A stretch of DNA of 64,000 nt from Planctomycetaceae bacterium (lineage in GTDB: Bacteria > Planctomycetota > Planctomycetia > Pirellulales > Pirellulaceae), in NCBI GenBank assembly GCA_027487485.1, contig JAIYDN010000107.1, positions 1-64,000 of the forward strand. Reading direction: 5' to 3'. The notes beneath the pieces were generated by a model, which worked only from the letters and a program-made list of their open reading frames with translations, ran no database searches and had not been told where the DNA came from. Shown here one piece after another: positions 62,761 to 64,000 of the stretch (its first letter is position 1; each line of letters begins with the position of its first letter). The translations under genes and the position numbers were made by a program.

Positions 62761-64000
62761 ATGGAAAGAAGTGAAGATTCTGAGGCAAATAGTCCCGGTG
62801 TGCCGGACTTGCAAGATCTTGATTTTCAAGAATATCATGTCGCCCAGATACCGCTCACGCCCCGTCTAGTCGAAGAGCAGGTTGAGACAACGAACCCTTT
62901 GAGAGAATTTTCGTTTTCCATTGGAGTAAAACAGCTCGCTGCGATTGCTTTAATAGGTGGTTGTGTGTTGCTGTTGTTCGTGGCGATCTTGAGTTACTTT
63001 GGAGCCGTTTTCTTTTGGTCCTTCGCTCCTTCCGAAGGCTATCTTTCGGATTCCTTGCCGAAGTTCGAAGTTGCGAATCAAACGGACGGAGAGTCTGGCG
63101 AATCGAATTCTTCTTCAAGCGACCATCTACCACAAAATGCAAATGAAGGTGCTATTCGTCCTGCTGGGAAAATCATTGACGATCGTGCGATGAGTGGCAA
63201 GGAAACAGATAAGCAAACAACTATCGTTTCGGAGATCGAATTGCCTCAACTACCAACGTTTGAACGCGAGGATTCTCCCGTAGCTTCCCCTGATCTGAAT
63301 GAATCGAAGGTACCTGAAAACGAGTTGGCCTTGACGGACTCGTTGTCGAAGCGAATTAAGAATGCGATTGTGACCGTTAACGGCAGGTTTGGCCCAATGG
63401 CTGGGCTCTTAGTAGCCAAGATAGACAAAACGGGCTACGTCGTAGTATCAGATCGTATAGTTGAGTTCAAGCCTGCAACGGGTACGCCTCTAACTTGTTA
63501 CTTCGGTCATGAGTCACGCCAAGTGTTCTCTTGCGAATGCAAAGCCGATGGTTTGCGAACCTATGGAGGTCTATGCATTCTATGCATCACACATGAGAAT
63601 CTCCCTGAACCCGTCGATCTGGAATCAGTTGCTTCGCCCAGCGAGGGGCTCGCGGTGAAGGTGTTGGCCCTTCAGAATGACTTTTACGCTGGTGAAAGGC
63701 TAGTTGACTCCGGAAGTATCCCAGAGATTCCTTGCTCGATTCTGAAAACTAAATCCGATAGTGCGGGGGTGGTCGAACGAATTCAATTAAGTCAATTGAT
63801 TGACCACCGCTATTCAGGAGGAGCTGTTGTTGACAACGATGGGAAATTGGTCGGTATCGCATTTCCGAGCTCGATTGACAATAACGGCAAAGTCCTTCGT
63901 GATTTGGTCGTGCCGCAAACAACTATTTCAACAATGTTGCAAGGAACTGTCGCCAGCGATTTCGGTGGGATGGATAAGTACAACAATCCTGATGGAGTTG
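62761..64000 (+). CDS. Membrane protein with degenerate trypsin-like domain (partial, runs off the window)
   Basis: An open frame of 413 codons from ATG 62761 to the window end without a stop. An acidic N-terminal cytoplasmic region of about 55 residues is followed by one membrane span (about 58-86), then a Ser/Asp/Glu-rich linker to about 195. A trypsin-like beta-barrel follows (RIKNAIVTVNGRFGPMAGLL, YVVVSDRIVEF). The place of the catalytic His (normally NAHVV) reads SDRIV. The late HRYSGGAVVDNDGKLVGIAF corresponds to the NSGGPL serine loop, with Ser kept. It is therefore probably non-catalytic as seen. It is divergent from the operon containing an intact S1 protease. Confidence 0.8.
   Translation, partial: MERSEDSEANSPGVPDLQDLDFQEYHVAQIPLTPRLVEEQVETTNPLREFSFSIGVKQLAAIALIGGCVLLLFVAILSYFGAVFFWSFAPSEGYLSDSLPKFEVANQTDGESGESNSSSSDHLPQNANEGAIRPAGKIIDDRAMSGKETDKQTTIVSEIELPQLPTFEREDSPVASPDLNESKVPENELALTDSLSKRIKNAIVTVNGRFGPMAGLLVAKIDKTGYVVVSDRIVEFKPATGTPLTCYFGHESRQVFSCECKADGLRTYGGLCILCITHENLPEPVDLESVASPSEGLAVKVLALQNDFYAGERLVDSGSIPEIPCSILKTKSDSAGVVERIQLSQLIDHRYSGGAVVDNDGKLVGIAFPSSIDNNGKVLRDLVVPQTTISTMLQGTVASDFGGMDKYNNPDGV

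Noticed and set aside
1-64000. tRNA, rRNA, CRISPR, prophage or integrase genes
   Set aside because: Looked for T-loop words, repeat-spacer arrays and integrase/phage proteins by eye; none found. A tRNA or covariance-model scan would be decisive.

Overview
The window looks like chromosomal DNA of a planctomycete, most likely from the Pirellulaceae. The evidence is gene content. There is a planctomycete cytochrome C / DUF1549 / DUF1553 protein paired with a DUF1501 protein, a TIGR03067-type lipoprotein, and an ECF sigma factor next to a zinc-finger Ser/Thr kinase. There is also a formylmethanofuran dehydrogenase subunit C homologue, SHD1-like domains on secreted proteins, a DUF4159/MoxR/DUF58/vWA cluster, a REP-associated transposase and a GxxExxY protein. 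No rRNA, tRNA or CRISPR array was seen. TTG and GTG starts and stop/start overlaps (ATGA, GTGA, TAATG) are common.

Layout. 0-5.5 kb (minus): sigma factor, membrane Ser/Thr kinase and a secreted protein form a probable signalling operon. 5.5-6.5 kb: a non-coding or decayed stretch with the first of three copies of a ~98-bp palindromic element. 6.5-15 kb (plus): a TIGR03067 lipoprotein, the large PSCyt/DUF1549/DUF1553 protein coupled to its DUF1501 partner, a PstS-like binding protein and a PDZ protein. 15-29.7 kb (plus): a TPR/HExxH protein coupled to DUF4159, then the tightly coupled chain MoxR, DUF58, BatA/vWA, coiled-coil membrane protein, second vWA membrane protein and a caspase-fold protein. 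29.7-35.1 kb (minus): a D-amino-acid-oxidase-like protein behind an S9 peptidase, then a subtilisin with a P domain. 35.6-37.9 kb (plus): a TolC-like lipoprotein ending at a strong hairpin. 38-42 kb (minus): a small membrane protein, an MFS transporter, a repeat-rich decayed segment with a truncated REP-associated transposase, and a secreted protein. 42.4 kb: a small secreted protein.

42.9-50.4 kb (minus): a run of six genes, in transcription order: a sugar-phosphate nucleotidyltransferase, a giant GHMP-kinase/UDPGP-pyrophosphorylase fusion, a CPBP protease, a secreted methyltransferase-like protein, a CBM9-like protein and the FhcC homologue. A lipoate-ligase-like gene is divergent from it. 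51.3-53.5 kb: an accessory patch with a GxxExxY gene between 71-bp direct repeats, a RAYT remnant, an RDD membrane protein and two more palindromic elements.

53.5-64 kb: the least familiar locus. Four coupled minus-strand genes encode two secreted propeller-like/SHD1 proteins, a secreted S1 protease with a propeller-like tail and a membrane-anchored ankyrin-like protein. A divergent membrane protein with a degenerate trypsin-like domain faces them and runs off the window. The kinase at 1-5 kb also ends in an SHD1-like region, so the same module recurs in a signalling receptor and in this locus.
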